64,000 nucleotides of DNA from Siphonodentalium dalli (GCA_032622095.1 CP136063.1:113356723-113420722); one strand, 5' to 3'. Positions 27,245-41,800 are shown, counted from the stretch's first letter. Numbers and translations are program-made. Notes: generated by a model not told the origin, from the sequence alone.

Positions 27245-27510
27245 TGACGAAAACAAACACTGCGAAAATATGTCGAAACAGAACAGCGAACATTTGAGCA
27301 AAACTGCGAAACAAAACTGCGATAATTGCGAAAACATCGAACCAAGACAGCGAAAATGACGAAAAATTGACGAAAACGTACAACGTTACGGCGTGCGATA
27401 ATGACGAAAAAACTCCGATAATGTAGAAAAAACGACGTCAATGACGCCACATTTTTCGCACTTTTTTCGCATTTCTTTCGCATATGCGAAAGAGGTTTTG
27501 ACATGCTCCC
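27245..27510. repeat. Right end of the Harbinger-like element: subterminal motif cluster and TIR
   Basis: About ten GCGAAA/ACGAAA/TCGAAA-type motifs precede the TIR (27476-27510). Beyond the 35-bp TIR the two ends no longer align base for base, but the same motif vocabulary persists, arguing for shared binding sites and not for a longer TIR. Confidence 0.7.
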
Positions 27511-28288
27511 TTACCTATGGGAAATCATAGGGAAGAGGTGTGATGATTTTTTTATGCAAAAAGCACACAAGGCTATTGACCAATCAGGGCCCAGTGTCTA
27601 TTTTATTCTCTCCTATATATTCCTCCCGCATCCGCTAGAGGTCTCTCCGAGCCTTATTTACACCAGTGTAACCTAAAGCGATAGCCCGCTTTTTCGCGGA
27701 ATAATTGTAACACCCTACATTTTTTCAGAATTGCCCATGAATGAAAAAAATGTGTTCAAAAATAATATCACTTCTGTGGTTCTTTATTTATCACACACAA
27801 TTTAACCCCACTCTCTGTAACACATTATTCATCAAAAAAGCACATTTTTCCACCACAAGTCATATTCAGGCCCCATTTTCACACAGTTTTTGGGGTCTGG
27901 TGTTGCAAACTTGGATCAGCTATGGAAGACTGTACAAGATCCTTTCCATGAGAGAACTTCTGGTGATGTGAGGTCATTGAGTCCAGATCTGATCAGCTGA
28001 GCATCAAGCACATGACTTTATCAGCACATGGAAGACTAAAATATGACATTTTCAGGTCTGCAAGGGTGATCCAAGATAACTGGATGTGGGTGTATATTGA
28101 ATTAGTTGAACAAAGATATGCTCTCTTTGAAATGCTGAAGCATTTTCTTAAATGTGTCCAAGTTTTAGTGCTATTAACCTTCAAATGGCCATACCCACCA
28201 GTGAAAATGAGACACTTTTATTATATATATCTGTATATCACTGGCTATAAAATCCAAAATACTTGTTAGATTAGCTTCTTATAACAAT

Positions 28289-29641
28289 TGGTATGTGTGT
28301 CATTGACATGCTCATGTAATGGGTAATTTGCATTATCATGTGACAATTACCACCTTGAATTTTTTTGAAAATACCTTGAAAAATTGGCATTTTTTATGAA
28401 AAATCATACCATTTTTTTGGCCGATGGAAGTGAAAGAAGACATCAGCAGCAAGAATAGCCACACCATGCATGGGAGATTCATTGGACTGAAAGACCAGGC
28501 TGTGAAAAATGCATTAAAATACTTTAAAGTGACTCCCAGGAATCAAAAATGCCAAAAAGTTCATTTTTCCCTTTAGGTTACACTGGTGTAAATGTTTTCC
28601 ATAGGCCTCAGTGCTAACGTTTTAGCGTATGCTGTTGGCTATATGAACCATGGGTCCAATTTTTTTTTTTAATCTGAAAAATTGACATTTCGGGAAACTT
28701 TTTACACAAAAAAATCATATCTGTCTAGCAGGGAATTCGCCTTTAAATCTTGTGTTTTCGTAACTAGTGTCAGATCCGCATAAAAAAATACTGTCATATT
28801 TTAGACCACACCAACAAATTCAAACTTCACTACAAAGGGTTAATTCCTGTGCCAATGGCTATCTTACCTATGGGAAATCATAGGGAAGAGGTGTGATGAT
28901 TTTTTTATGCAAAAAGCACACAAGGCTATTGACCAATCAGGGCCCAGTGTCTATTTTATTCTCTCCTATATATTCCTCCCGCATCCGCTAGAGGTCTCTC
29001 CGAGCCTTATTTACACCAGTGTAACCTAAAGCGATAGCCCGCTTTTTCGCGGAATAATTGTAACACCCTACATTTTTTCAGAATTGCCCATGAATGAAAA
29101 AAATGTGTTCAAAAATAATATCACTTCTGTGGTTCTTTATTTATCACACACAATTTAACCCCACTCTCTGTAACACATTATTCATCAAAAAAGCACATTT
29201 TTCCACCACAAGTCATATTCAGGCCCCATTTTCACACAGTTTTTGGGGTCTGGTGTTGCAAACTTGGATCAGCTATGGAAGACTGTACAAGATCCTTTCC
29301 ATGAGAGAACTTCTGGTGATGTGAGGTCATTGAGTCCAGATCTGATCAGCTGAGCATCAAGCACATGACTTTATCAGCACATGGAAGACTAAAATATGAC
29401 ATTTTCAGGTCTGCAAGGGTGATCCAAGATAACTGGATGTGGGTGTATATTGAATTAGTTGAACAAAGATATGCTCTCTTTGAAATGCTGAAGCATTTTC
29501 TTAAATGTGTCCAAGTTTTAGTGCTATTAACCTTCAAATGGCCATACCCACCAGTGAAAATGAGACACTTTTATTATATATATCTGTATATCACTGGCTA
29601 TAAAATCCAAAATACTTGTTAGATTAGCTTCTTATAACAAT
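28289..29641 (+). repeat. Satellite unit U23, long form
   Basis: 1353 bp; MITE at 28576-29026. Confidence 0.97.
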
Positions 29642-30539
29642 TGGTATGTGTGTCATTGACATGCTCATGTAATGGGTAATTTGCATTATCATGTGACAAT
29701 TACCACCTTGAATTTTTTTGAAAATACCTTGAAAAATTGGCATTTTTTATGAAAAATCATACCATTTTTTTGGCCGATGGAAGTGAAAGAAGACATCAGC
29801 AGCAAGAATAGCCACACCATGCATGGGAGATTCATTGGACTGAAAGACCAGGCTGTGAAAAATGCATTAAAATACTTTAAAGTGACTCCCAGGAATCAAA
29901 AATGCCAAAAAGTTCATTTTTCCCTAAAGCGATAGCCCGCTTTTTCGCGGAATAATTGTAACACCCTACATTTTTTCAGAATTGCCCATGAATGAAAAAA
30001 ATGTGTTCAAAAATAATATCACTTCTGTGGTTCTTTATTTATCACACACAATTTAACCCCACTCTCTGTAACACATTATTCATCAAAAAAGCACATTTTT
30101 CCACCACAAGTCATATTCAGGCCCCATTTTCACACAGTTTTTGGGGTCTGGTGTTGCAAACTTGGATCAGCTATGGAAGACTGTACAAGATCCTTTCCAT
30201 GAGAGAACTTCTGGTGATGTGAGGTCATTGAGTCCAGATCTGATCAGCTGAGCATCAAGCACATGACTTTATCAGCACATGGAAGACTAAAATATGACAT
30301 TTTCAGGTCTGCAAGGGTGATCCAAGATAACTGGATGTGGGTGTATATTGAATTAGTTGAACAAAGATATGCTCTCTTTGAAATGCTGAAGCATTTTCTT
30401 AAATGTGTCCAAGTTTTAGTGCTATTAACCTTCAAATGGCCATACCCACCAGTGAAAATGAGACACTTTTATTATATATATCTGTATATCACTGGCTATA
30501 AAATCCAAAATACTTGTTAGATTAGCTTCTTATAACAAT
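29642..30539 (+). repeat. Satellite unit U24, short form, TAAA junction
   Basis: 898 bp. Junction at 29925-29928 is TAAA, two T fewer than the intact empty site. Confidence 0.97.
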
Positions 30540-31437
30540 TGGTATGTGTGTCATTGACATGCTCATGTAATGGGTAATTTGCATTATCATGTGACAATTA
30601 CCACCTTGAATTTTTTTGAAAATACCTTGAAAAATTGGCATTTTTTATGAAAAATCATACCATTTTTTTGGCCGATGGAAGTGAAAGAAGACATCAGCAG
30701 CAAGAATAGCCACACCATGCATGGGAGATTCATTGGACTGAAAGACCAGGCTGTGAAAAATGCATTAAAATACTTTAAAGTGACTCCCAGGAATCAAAAA
30801 TGCCAAAAAGTTCATTTTTCCCTAAAGCGATAGCCCGCTTTTTCGCGGAATAATTGTAACACCCTACATTTTTTCAGAATTGCCCATGAATGAAAAAAAT
30901 GTGTTCAAAAATAATATCACTTCTGTGGTTCTTTATTTATCACACACAATTTAACCCCACTCTCTGTAACACATTATTCATCAAAAAAGCACATTTTTCC
31001 ACCACAAGTCATATTCAGGCCCCATTTTCACACAGTTTTTGGGGTCTGGTGTTGCAAACTTGGATCAGCTATGGAAGACTGTACAAGATCCTTTCCATGA
31101 GAGAACTTCTGGTGATGTGAGGTCATTGAGTCCAGATCTGATCAGCTGAGCATCAAGCACATGACTTTATCAGCACATGGAAGACTAAAATATGACATTT
31201 TCAGGTCTGCAAGGGTGATCCAAGATAACTGGATGTGGGTGTATATTGAATTAGTTGAACAAAGATATGCTCTCTTTGAAATGCTGAAGCATTTTCTTAA
31301 ATGTGTCCAAGTTTTAGTGCTATTAACCTTCAAATGGCCATACCCACCAGTGAAAATGAGACACTTTTATTATATATATCTGTATATCACTGGCTATAAA
31401 ATCCAAAATACTTGTTAGATTAGCTTCTTATAACAAT
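30540..31437 (+). repeat. Satellite unit U25, short form, TAAA junction
   Basis: 898 bp; TAAA at 30823-30826. Same rare allele as adjacent U24, so the pair probably arose by one unit duplication. Confidence 0.97.
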
Positions 31438-32337
31438 TGGTATGTGTGTCATTGACATGCTCATGTAATGGGTAATTTGCATTATCATGTGACAATTACC
31501 ACCTTGAATTTTTTTGAAAATACCTTGAAAAATTGGCATTTTTTATGAAAAATCATACCATTTTTTTGGCCGATGGAAGTGAAAGAAGACATCAGCAGCA
31601 AGAATAGCCACACCATGCATGGGAGATTCATTGGACTGAAAGACCAGGCTGTGAAAAATGCATTAAAATACTTTAAAGTGACTCCCAGGAATCAAAAATG
31701 CCAAAAAGTTCATTTTTCCCTTTAAAGCGATAGCCCGCTTTTTCGCGGAATAATTGTAACACCCTACATTTTTTCAGAATTGCCCATGAATGAAAAAAAT
31801 GTGTTCAAAAATAATATCACTTCTGTGGTTCTTTATTTATCACACACAATTTAACCCCACTCTCTGTAACACATTATTCATCAAAAAAGCACATTTTTCC
31901 ACCACAAGTCATATTCAGGCCCCATTTTCACACAGTTTTTGGGGTCTGGTGTTGCAAACTTGGATCAGCTATGGAAGACTGTACAAGATCCTTTCCATGA
32001 GAGAACTTCTGGTGATGTGAGGTCATTGAGTCCAGATCTGATCAGCTGAGCATCAAGCACATGACTTTATCAGCACATGGAAGACTAAAATATGACATTT
32101 TCAGGTCTGCAAGGGTGATCCAAGATAACTGGATGTGGGTGTATATTGAATTAGTTGAACAAAGATATGCTCTCTTTGAAATGCTGAAGCATTTTCTTAA
32201 ATGTGTCCAAGTTTTAGTGCTATTAACCTTCAAATGGCCATACCCACCAGTGAAAATGAGACACTTTTATTATATATATCTGTATATCACTGGCTATAAA
32301 ATCCAAAATACTTGTTAGATTAGCTTCTTATAACAAT
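31438..32337 (+). repeat. Satellite unit U26, short form, intact empty site
   Basis: 900 bp; junction TTTAAA at 31721-31726. Confidence 0.97.
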
Positions 32338-33690
32338 TGGTATGTGTGTCATTGACATGCTCATGTAATGGGTAATTTGCATTATCATGTGACAATTACC
32401 ACCTTGAATTTTTTTGAAAATACCTTGAAAAATTGGCATTTTTTATGAAAAATCATACCATTTTTTTGGCCGATGGAAGTGAAAGAAGACATCAGCAGCA
32501 AGAATAGCCACACCATGCATGGGAGATTCATTGGACTGAAAGACCAGGCTGTGAAAAATGCATTAAAATACTTTAAAGTGACTCCCAGGAATCAAAAATG
32601 CCAAAAAGTTCATTTTTCCCTTTAGGTTACACTGGTGTAAATGTTTTCCATAGGCCTCAGTGCTAACGTTTTAGCGTATGCTGTTGGCTATATGAACCAT
32701 GGGTCCAATTTTTTTTTTTAATCTGAAAAATTGACATTTCGGGAAACTTTTTACACAAAAAAATCATATCTGTCTAGCAGGGAATTCGCCTTTAAATCTT
32801 GTGTTTTCGTAACTAGTGTCAGATCCGCATAAAAAAATACTGTCATATTTTAGACCACACCAACAAATTCAAACTTCACTACAAAGGGTTAATTCCTGTG
32901 CCAATGGCTATCTTACCTATGGGAAATCATAGGGAAGAGGTGTGATGATTTTTTTATGCAAAAAGCACACAAGGCTATTGACCAATCAGGGCCCAGTGTC
33001 TATTTTATTCTCTCCTATATATTCCTCCCGCATCCGCTAGAGGTCTCTCCGAGCCTTATTTACACCAGTGTAACCTAAAGCGATAGCCCGCTTTTTCGCG
33101 GAATAATTGTAACACCCTACATTTTTTCAGAATTGCCCATGAATGAAAAAAATGTGTTCAAAAATAATATCACTTCTGTGGTTCTTTATTTATCACACAC
33201 AATTTAACCCCACTCTCTGTAACACATTATTCATCAAAAAAGCACATTTTTCCACCACAAGTCATATTCAGGCCCCATTTTCACACAGTTTTTGGGGTCT
33301 GGTGTTGCAAACTTGGATCAGCTATGGAAGACTGTACAAGATCCTTTCCATGAGAGAACTTCTGGTGATGTGAGGTCATTGAGTCCAGATCTGATCAGCT
33401 GAGCATCAAGCACATGACTTTATCAGCACATGGAAGACTAAAATATGACATTTTCAGGTCTGCAAGGGTGATCCAAGATAACTGGATGTGGGTGTATATT
33501 GAATTAGTTGAACAAAGATATGCTCTCTTTGAAATGCTGAAGCATTTTCTTAAATGTGTCCAAGTTTTAGTGCTATTAACCTTCAAATGGCCATACCCAC
33601 CAGTGAAAATGAGACACTTTTATTATATATATCTGTATATCACTGGCTATAAAATCCAAAATACTTGTTAGATTAGCTTCTTATAACAAT
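32338..33690 (+). repeat. Satellite unit U27, long form
   Basis: 1353 bp; MITE at 32625-33075. Confidence 0.97.
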
Positions 33691-35043
33691 TGGTATGTGT
33701 GTCATTGACATGCTCATGTAATGGGTAATTTGCATTATCATGTGACAATTACCACCTTGAATTTTTTTGAAAATACCTTGAAAAATTGGCATTTTTTATG
33801 AAAAATCATACCATTTTTTTGGCCGATGGAAGTGAAAGAAGACATCAGCAGCAAGAATAGCCACACCATGCATGGGAGATTCATTGGACTGAAAGACCAG
33901 GCTGTGAAAAATGCATTAAAATACTTTAAAGTGACTCCCAGGAATCAAAAATGCCAAAAAGTTCATTTTTCCCTTTAGGTTACACTGGTGTAAATGTTTT
34001 CCATAGGCCTCAGTGCTAACGTTTTAGCGTATGCTGTTGGCTATATGAACCATGGGTCCAATTTTTTTTTTTAATCTGAAAAATTGACATTTCGGGAAAC
34101 TTTTTACACAAAAAAATCATATCTGTCTAGCAGGGAATTCGCCTTTAAATCTTGTGTTTTCGTAACTAGTGTCAGATCCGCATAAAAAAATACTGTCATA
34201 TTTTAGACCACACCAACAAATTCAAACTTCACTACAAAGGGTTAATTCCTGTGCCAATGGCTATCTTACCTATGGGAAATCATAGGGAAGAGGTGTGATG
34301 ATTTTTTTATGCAAAAAGCACACAAGGCTATTGACCAATCAGGGCCCAGTGTCTATTTTATTCTCTCCTATATATTCCTCCCGCATCCGCTAGAGGTCTC
34401 TCCGAGCCTTATTTACACCAGTGTAACCTAAAGCGATAGCCCGCTTTTTCGCGGAATAATTGTAACACCCTACATTTTTTCAGAATTGCCCATGAATGAA
34501 AAAAATGTGTTCAAAAATAATATCACTTCTGTGGTTCTTTATTTATCACACACAATTTAACCCCACTCTCTGTAACACATTATTCATCAAAAAAGCACAT
34601 TTTTCCACCACAAGTCATATTCAGGCCCCATTTTCACACAGTTTTTGGGGTCTGGTGTTGCAAACTTGGATCAGCTATGGAAGACTGTACAAGATCCTTT
34701 CCATGAGAGAACTTCTGGTGATGTGAGGTCATTGAGTCCAGATCTGATCAGCTGAGCATCAAGCACATGACTTTATCAGCACATGGAAGACTAAAATATG
34801 ACATTTTCAGGTCTGCAAGGGTGATCCAAGATAACTGGATGTGGGTGTATATTGAATTAGTTGAACAAAGATATGCTCTCTTTGAAATGCTGAAGCATTT
34901 TCTTAAATGTGTCCAAGTTTTAGTGCTATTAACCTTCAAATGGCCATACCCACCAGTGAAAATGAGACACTTTTATTATATATATCTGTATATCACTGGC
35001 TATAAAATCCAAAATACTTGTTAGATTAGCTTCTTATAACAAT
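33691..35043 (+). repeat. Satellite unit U28, long form
   Basis: 1353 bp; MITE at 33978-34428. Confidence 0.97.
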
Positions 35044-35942
35044 TGGTATGTGTGTCATTGACATGCTCATGTAATGGGTAATTTGCATTATCATGTGACA
35101 ATTACCACCTTGAATTTTTTTGAAAATACCTTGAAAAATTGGCATTTTTTATGAAAAATCATACCATTTTTTTGGCCGATGGAAGTGAAAGAAGACATCA
35201 GCAGCAAGAATAGCCACACCATGCATGGGAGATTCATTGGACTGAAAGACCAGGCTGTGAAAAATGCATTAAAATACTTTAAAGTGACTCCCAGGAATCA
35301 AAAATGCCAAAAAGTTCATTTTTCCCTTTAAGCGATAGCCCGCTTTTTCGCGGAATAATTGTAACACCCTACATTTTTTCAGAATTGCCCATGAATGAAA
35401 AAAATGTGTTCAAAAATAATATCACTTCTGTGGTTCTTTATTTATCACACACAATTTAACCCCACTCTCTGTAACACATTATTCATCAAAAAAGCACATT
35501 TTTCCACCACAAGTCATATTCAGGCCCCATTTTCACACAGTTTTTGGGGTCTGGTGTTGCAAACTTGGATCAGCTATGGAAGACTGTACAAGATCCTTTC
35601 CATGAGAGAACTTCTGGTGATGTGAGGTCATTGAGTCCAGATCTGATCAGCTGAGCATCAAGCACATGACTTTATCAGCACATGGAAGACTAAAATATGA
35701 CATTTTCAGGTCTGCAAGGGTGATCCAAGATAACTGGATGTGGGTGTATATTGAATTAGTTGAACAAAGATATGCTCTCTTTGAAATGCTGAAGCATTTT
35801 CTTAAATGTGTCCAAGTTTTAGTGCTATTAACCTTCAAATGGCCATACCCACCAGTGAAAATGAGACACTTTTATTATATATATCTGTATATCACTGGCT
35901 ATAAAATCCAAAATACTTGTTAGATTAGCTTCTTATAACAAT
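35044..35942 (+). repeat. Satellite unit U29, short form, TTTAA junction
   Basis: 899 bp; junction TTTAA at 35327-35331. Confidence 0.97.
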
Positions 35943-37295
35943 TGGTATGTGTGTCATTGACATGCTCATGTAATGGGTAATTTGCATTATCATGTGACAA
36001 TTACCACCTTGAATTTTTTTGAAAATACCTTGAAAAATTGGCATTTTTTATGAAAAATCATACCATTTTTTTGGCCGATGGAAGTGAAAGAAGACATCAG
36101 CAGCAAGAATAGCCACACCATGCATGGGAGATTCATTGGACTGAAAGACCAGGCTGTGAAAAATGCATTAAAATACTTTAAAGTGACTCCCAGGAATCAA
36201 AAATGCCAAAAAGTTCATTTTTCCCTTTAGGTTACACTGGTGTAAATGTTTTCCATAGGCCTCAGTGCTAACGTTTTAGCGTATGCTGTTGGCTATATGA
36301 ACCATGGGTCCAATTTTTTTTTTTAATCTGAAAAATTGACATTTCGGGAAACTTTTTACACAAAAAAATCATATCTGTCTAGCAGGGAATTCGCCTTTAA
36401 ATCTTGTGTTTTCGTAACTAGTGTCAGATCCGCATAAAAAAATACTGTCATATTTTAGACCACACCAACAAATTCAAACTTCACTACAAAGGGTTAATTC
36501 CTGTGCCAATGGCTATCTTACCTATGGGAAATCATAGGGAAGAGGTGTGATGATTTTTTTATGCAAAAAGCACACAAGGCTATTGACCAATCAGGGCCCA
36601 GTGTCTATTTTATTCTCTCCTATATATTCCTCCCGCATCCGCTAGAGGTCTCTCCGAGCCTTATTTACACCAGTGTAACCTAAAGCGATAGCCCGCTTTT
36701 TCGCGGAATAATTGTAACACCCTACATTTTTTCAGAATTGCCCATGAATGAAAAAAATGTGTTCAAAAATAATATCACTTCTGTGGTTCTTTATTTATCA
36801 CACACAATTTAACCCCACTCTCTGTAACACATTATTCATCAAAAAAGCACATTTTTCCACCACAAGTCATATTCAGGCCCCATTTTCACACAGTTTTTGG
36901 GGTCTGGTGTTGCAAACTTGGATCAGCTATGGAAGACTGTACAAGATCCTTTCCATGAGAGAACTTCTGGTGATGTGAGGTCATTGAGTCCAGATCTGAT
37001 CAGCTGAGCATCAAGCACATGACTTTATCAGCACATGGAAGACTAAAATATGACATTTTCAGGTCTGCAAGGGTGATCCAAGATAACTGGATGTGGGTGT
37101 ATATTGAATTAGTTGAACAAAGATATGCTCTCTTTGAAATGCTGAAGCATTTTCTTAAATGTGTCCAAGTTTTAGTGCTATTAACCTTCAAATGGCCATA
37201 CCCACCAGTGAAAATGAGACACTTTTATTATATATATCTGTATATCACTGGCTATAAAATCCAAAATACTTGTTAGATTAGCTTCTTATAACAAT
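35943..37295 (+). repeat. Satellite unit U30, long form
   Basis: 1353 bp; MITE at 36230-36680. Confidence 0.97.
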
Positions 37296-38648
37296 TGGTA
37301 TGTGTGTCATTGACATGCTCATGTAATGGGTAATTTGCATTATCATGTGACAATTACCACCTTGAATTTTTTTGAAAATACCTTGAAAAATTGGCATTTT
37401 TTATGAAAAATCATACCATTTTTTTGGCCGATGGAAGTGAAAGAAGACATCAGCAGCAAGAATAGCCACACCATGCATGGGAGATTCATTGGACTGAAAG
37501 ACCAGGCTGTGAAAAATGCATTAAAATACTTTAAAGTGACTCCCAGGAATCAAAAATGCCAAAAAGTTCATTTTTCCCTTTAGGTTACACTGGTGTAAAT
37601 GTTTTCCATAGGCCTCAGTGCTAACGTTTTAGCGTATGCTGTTGGCTATATGAACCATGGGTCCAATTTTTTTTTTTAATCTGAAAAATTGACATTTCGG
37701 GAAACTTTTTACACAAAAAAATCATATCTGTCTAGCAGGGAATTCGCCTTTAAATCTTGTGTTTTCGTAACTAGTGTCAGATCCGCATAAAAAAATACTG
37801 TCATATTTTAGACCACACCAACAAATTCAAACTTCACTACAAAGGGTTAATTCCTGTGCCAATGGCTATCTTACCTATGGGAAATCATAGGGAAGAGGTG
37901 TGATGATTTTTTTATGCAAAAAGCACACAAGGCTATTGACCAATCAGGGCCCAGTGTCTATTTTATTCTCTCCTATATATTCCTCCCGCATCCGCTAGAG
38001 GTCTCTCCGAGCCTTATTTACACCAGTGTAACCTAAAGCGATAGCCCGCTTTTTCGCGGAATAATTGTAACACCCTACATTTTTTCAGAATTGCCCATGA
38101 ATGAAAAAAATGTGTTCAAAAATAATATCACTTCTGTGGTTCTTTATTTATCACACACAATTTAACCCCACTCTCTGTAACACATTATTCATCAAAAAAG
38201 CACATTTTTCCACCACAAGTCATATTCAGGCCCCATTTTCACACAGTTTTTGGGGTCTGGTGTTGCAAACTTGGATCAGCTATGGAAGACTGTACAAGAT
38301 CCTTTCCATGAGAGAACTTCTGGTGATGTGAGGTCATTGAGTCCAGATCTGATCAGCTGAGCATCAAGCACATGACTTTATCAGCACATGGAAGACTAAA
38401 ATATGACATTTTCAGGTCTGCAAGGGTGATCCAAGATAACTGGATGTGGGTGTATATTGAATTAGTTGAACAAAGATATGCTCTCTTTGAAATGCTGAAG
38501 CATTTTCTTAAATGTGTCCAAGTTTTAGTGCTATTAACCTTCAAATGGCCATACCCACCAGTGAAAATGAGACACTTTTATTATATATATCTGTATATCA
38601 CTGGCTATAAAATCCAAAATACTTGTTAGATTAGCTTCTTATAACAAT
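37296..38648 (+). repeat. Satellite unit U31, long form
   Basis: 1353 bp; MITE at 37583-38033. Confidence 0.97.
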
Positions 38649-39547
38649 TGGTATGTGTGTCATTGACATGCTCATGTAATGGGTAATTTGCATTATCATG
38701 TGACAATTACCACCTTGAATTTTTTTGAAAATACCTTGAAAAATTGGCATTTTTTATGAAAAATCATACCATTTTTTTGGCCGATGGAAGTGAAAGAAGA
38801 CATCAGCAGCAAGAATAGCCACACCATGCATGGGAGATTCATTGGACTGAAAGACCAGGCTGTGAAAAATGCATTAAAATACTTTAAAGTGACTCCCAGG
38901 AATCAAAAATGCCAAAAAGTTCATTTTTCCCTTTAAGCGATAGCCCGCTTTTTCGCGGAATAATTGTAACACCCTACATTTTTTCAGAATTGCCCATGAA
39001 TGAAAAAAATGTGTTCAAAAATAATATCACTTCTGTGGTTCTTTATTTATCACACACAATTTAACCCCACTCTCTGTAACACATTATTCATCAAAAAAGC
39101 ACATTTTTCCACCACAAGTCATATTCAGGCCCCATTTTCACACAGTTTTTGGGGTCTGGTGTTGCAAACTTGGATCAGCTATGGAAGACTGTACAAGATC
39201 CTTTCCATGAGAGAACTTCTGGTGATGTGAGGTCATTGAGTCCAGATCTGATCAGCTGAGCATCAAGCACATGACTTTATCAGCACATGGAAGACTAAAA
39301 TATGACATTTTCAGGTCTGCAAGGGTGATCCAAGATAACTGGATGTGGGTGTATATTGAATTAGTTGAACAAAGATATGCTCTCTTTGAAATGCTGAAGC
39401 ATTTTCTTAAATGTGTCCAAGTTTTAGTGCTATTAACCTTCAAATGGCCATACCCACCAGTGAAAATGAGACACTTTTATTATATATATCTGTATATCAC
39501 TGGCTATAAAATCCAAAATACTTGTTAGATTAGCTTCTTATAACAAT
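38649..39547 (+). repeat. Satellite unit U32, short form, TTTAA junction
   Basis: 899 bp; junction TTTAA at 38932-38936, the same allele as U29 three units earlier. Confidence 0.97.
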
Positions 39548-40900
39548 TGGTATGTGTGTCATTGACATGCTCATGTAATGGGTAATTTGCATTATCATGT
39601 GACAATTACCACCTTGAATTTTTTTGAAAATACCTTGAAAAATTGGCATTTTTTATGAAAAATCATACCATTTTTTTGGCCGATGGAAGTGAAAGAAGAC
39701 ATCAGCAGCAAGAATAGCCACACCATGCATGGGAGATTCATTGGACTGAAAGACCAGGCTGTGAAAAATGCATTAAAATACTTTAAAGTGACTCCCAGGA
39801 ATCAAAAATGCCAAAAAGTTCATTTTTCCCTTTAGGTTACACTGGTGTAAATGTTTTCCATAGGCCTCAGTGCTAACGTTTTAGCGTATGCTGTTGGCTA
39901 TATGAACCATGGGTCCAATTTTTTTTTTTAATCTGAAAAATTGACATTTCGGGAAACTTTTTACACAAAAAAATCATATCTGTCTAGCAGGGAATTCGCC
40001 TTTAAATCTTGTGTTTTCGTAACTAGTGTCAGATCCGCATAAAAAAATACTGTCATATTTTAGACCACACCAACAAATTCAAACTTCACTACAAAGGGTT
40101 AATTCCTGTGCCAATGGCTATCTTACCTATGGGAAATCATAGGGAAGAGGTGTGATGATTTTTTTATGCAAAAAGCACACAAGGCTATTGACCAATCAGG
40201 GCCCAGTGTCTATTTTATTCTCTCCTATATATTCCTCCCGCATCCGCTAGAGGTCTCTCCGAGCCTTATTTACACCAGTGTAACCTAAAGCGATAGCCCG
40301 CTTTTTCGCGGAATAATTGTAACACCCTACATTTTTTCAGAATTGCCCATGAATGAAAAAAATGTGTTCAAAAATAATATCACTTCTGTGGTTCTTTATT
40401 TATCACACACAATTTAACCCCACTCTCTGTAACACATTATTCATCAAAAAAGCACATTTTTCCACCACAAGTCATATTCAGGCCCCATTTTCACACAGTT
40501 TTTGGGGTCTGGTGTTGCAAACTTGGATCAGCTATGGAAGACTGTACAAGATCCTTTCCATGAGAGAACTTCTGGTGATGTGAGGTCATTGAGTCCAGAT
40601 CTGATCAGCTGAGCATCAAGCACATGACTTTATCAGCACATGGAAGACTAAAATATGACATTTTCAGGTCTGCAAGGGTGATCCAAGATAACTGGATGTG
40701 GGTGTATATTGAATTAGTTGAACAAAGATATGCTCTCTTTGAAATGCTGAAGCATTTTCTTAAATGTGTCCAAGTTTTAGTGCTATTAACCTTCAAATGG
40801 CCATACCCACCAGTGAAAATGAGACACTTTTATTATATATATCTGTATATCACTGGCTATAAAATCCAAAATACTTGTTAGATTAGCTTCTTATAACAAT
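39548..40900 (+). repeat. Satellite unit U33, long form
   Basis: 1353 bp; MITE at 39835-40285. Confidence 0.97.
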
Positions 40901-41800
40901 TGGTATGTGTGTCATTGACATGCTCATGTAATGGGTAATTTGCATTATCATGTGACAATTACCACCTTGAATTTTTTTGAAAATACCTTGAAAAATTGGC
41001 ATTTTTTATGAAAAATCATACCATTTTTTTGGCCGATGGAAGTGAAAGAAGACATCAGCAGCAAGAATAGCCACACCATGCATGGGAGATTCATTGGACT
41101 GAAAGACCAGGCTGTGAAAAATGCATTAAAATACTTTAAAGTGACTCCCAGGAATCAAAAATGCCAAAAAGTTCATTTTTCCCTTTAAAGCGATAGCCCG
41201 CTTTTTCGCGGAATAATTGTAACACCCTACATTTTTTCAGAATTGCCCATGAATGAAAAAAATGTGTTCAAAAATAATATCACTTCTGTGGTTCTTTATT
41301 TATCACACACAATTTAACCCCACTCTCTGTAACACATTATTCATCAAAAAAGCACATTTTTCCACCACAAGTCATATTCAGGCCCCATTTTCACACAGTT
41401 TTTGGGGTCTGGTGTTGCAAACTTGGATCAGCTATGGAAGACTGTACAAGATCCTTTCCATGAGAGAACTTCTGGTGATGTGAGGTCATTGAGTCCAGAT
41501 CTGATCAGCTGAGCATCAAGCACATGACTTTATCAGCACATGGAAGACTAAAATATGACATTTTCAGGTCTGCAAGGGTGATCCAAGATAACTGGATGTG
41601 GGTGTATATTGAATTAGTTGAACAAAGATATGCTCTCTTTGAAATGCTGAAGCATTTTCTTAAATGTGTCCAAGTTTTAGTGCTATTAACCTTCAAATGG
41701 CCATACCCACCAGTGAAAATGAGACACTTTTATTATATATATCTGTATATCACTGGCTATAAAATCCAAAATACTTGTTAGATTAGCTTCTTATAACAAT
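40901..41800 (+). repeat. Satellite unit U34, short form, intact empty site
   Basis: 900 bp; junction TTTAAA at 41184-41189. Confidence 0.97.

Larger units (their letters stand above)
24914..27510. mobile_element. Non-autonomous PIF/Harbinger-like element, 2597 bp
   Basis: Perfect 35-bp TIRs (24914-24948 and 27476-27510) begin GGGAGCATGTC, and TTA is duplicated at 24911-24913 and 27511-27513. A three-base TTA/TAA target and G-rich ends are the Harbinger hallmark. The TIR contains a 16-bp palindrome, TTTCGCATATGCGAAA. Both subterminal regions are crowded with short GCGAAA, TCGAAA and GCGATAA motifs that look like transposase-binding repeats. No transposase (DDE) or Myb-like gene is recognisable, so it depends on a partner. 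It sits next to the CCTATG/CATAGG hairpin of the MITE. Only U22 has it, so it arrived after the array was amplified. The family name rests on ends and duplication only. Confidence 0.85.
24623..27673. mobile_element. MITE copy of U22 interrupted by a Harbinger-like element
   Basis: Both 18-bp TIRs are intact, with flanking TA at 24621-24622 and 27674-27675. Removing the 2597-bp insert and one TTA leaves exactly 451 bp. It is the only MITE copy of 26 that is broken. Confidence 0.93.
24336..28288 (+). repeat. Satellite unit U22, long form split by a nested transposon
   Basis: 3953 bp = 1353 + 2597 (element) + 3 (TTA duplication). Its MITE spans 24623-27673 and is itself interrupted. Private C-to-T at 24617, five bases before the MITE. 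Confidence 0.97.
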
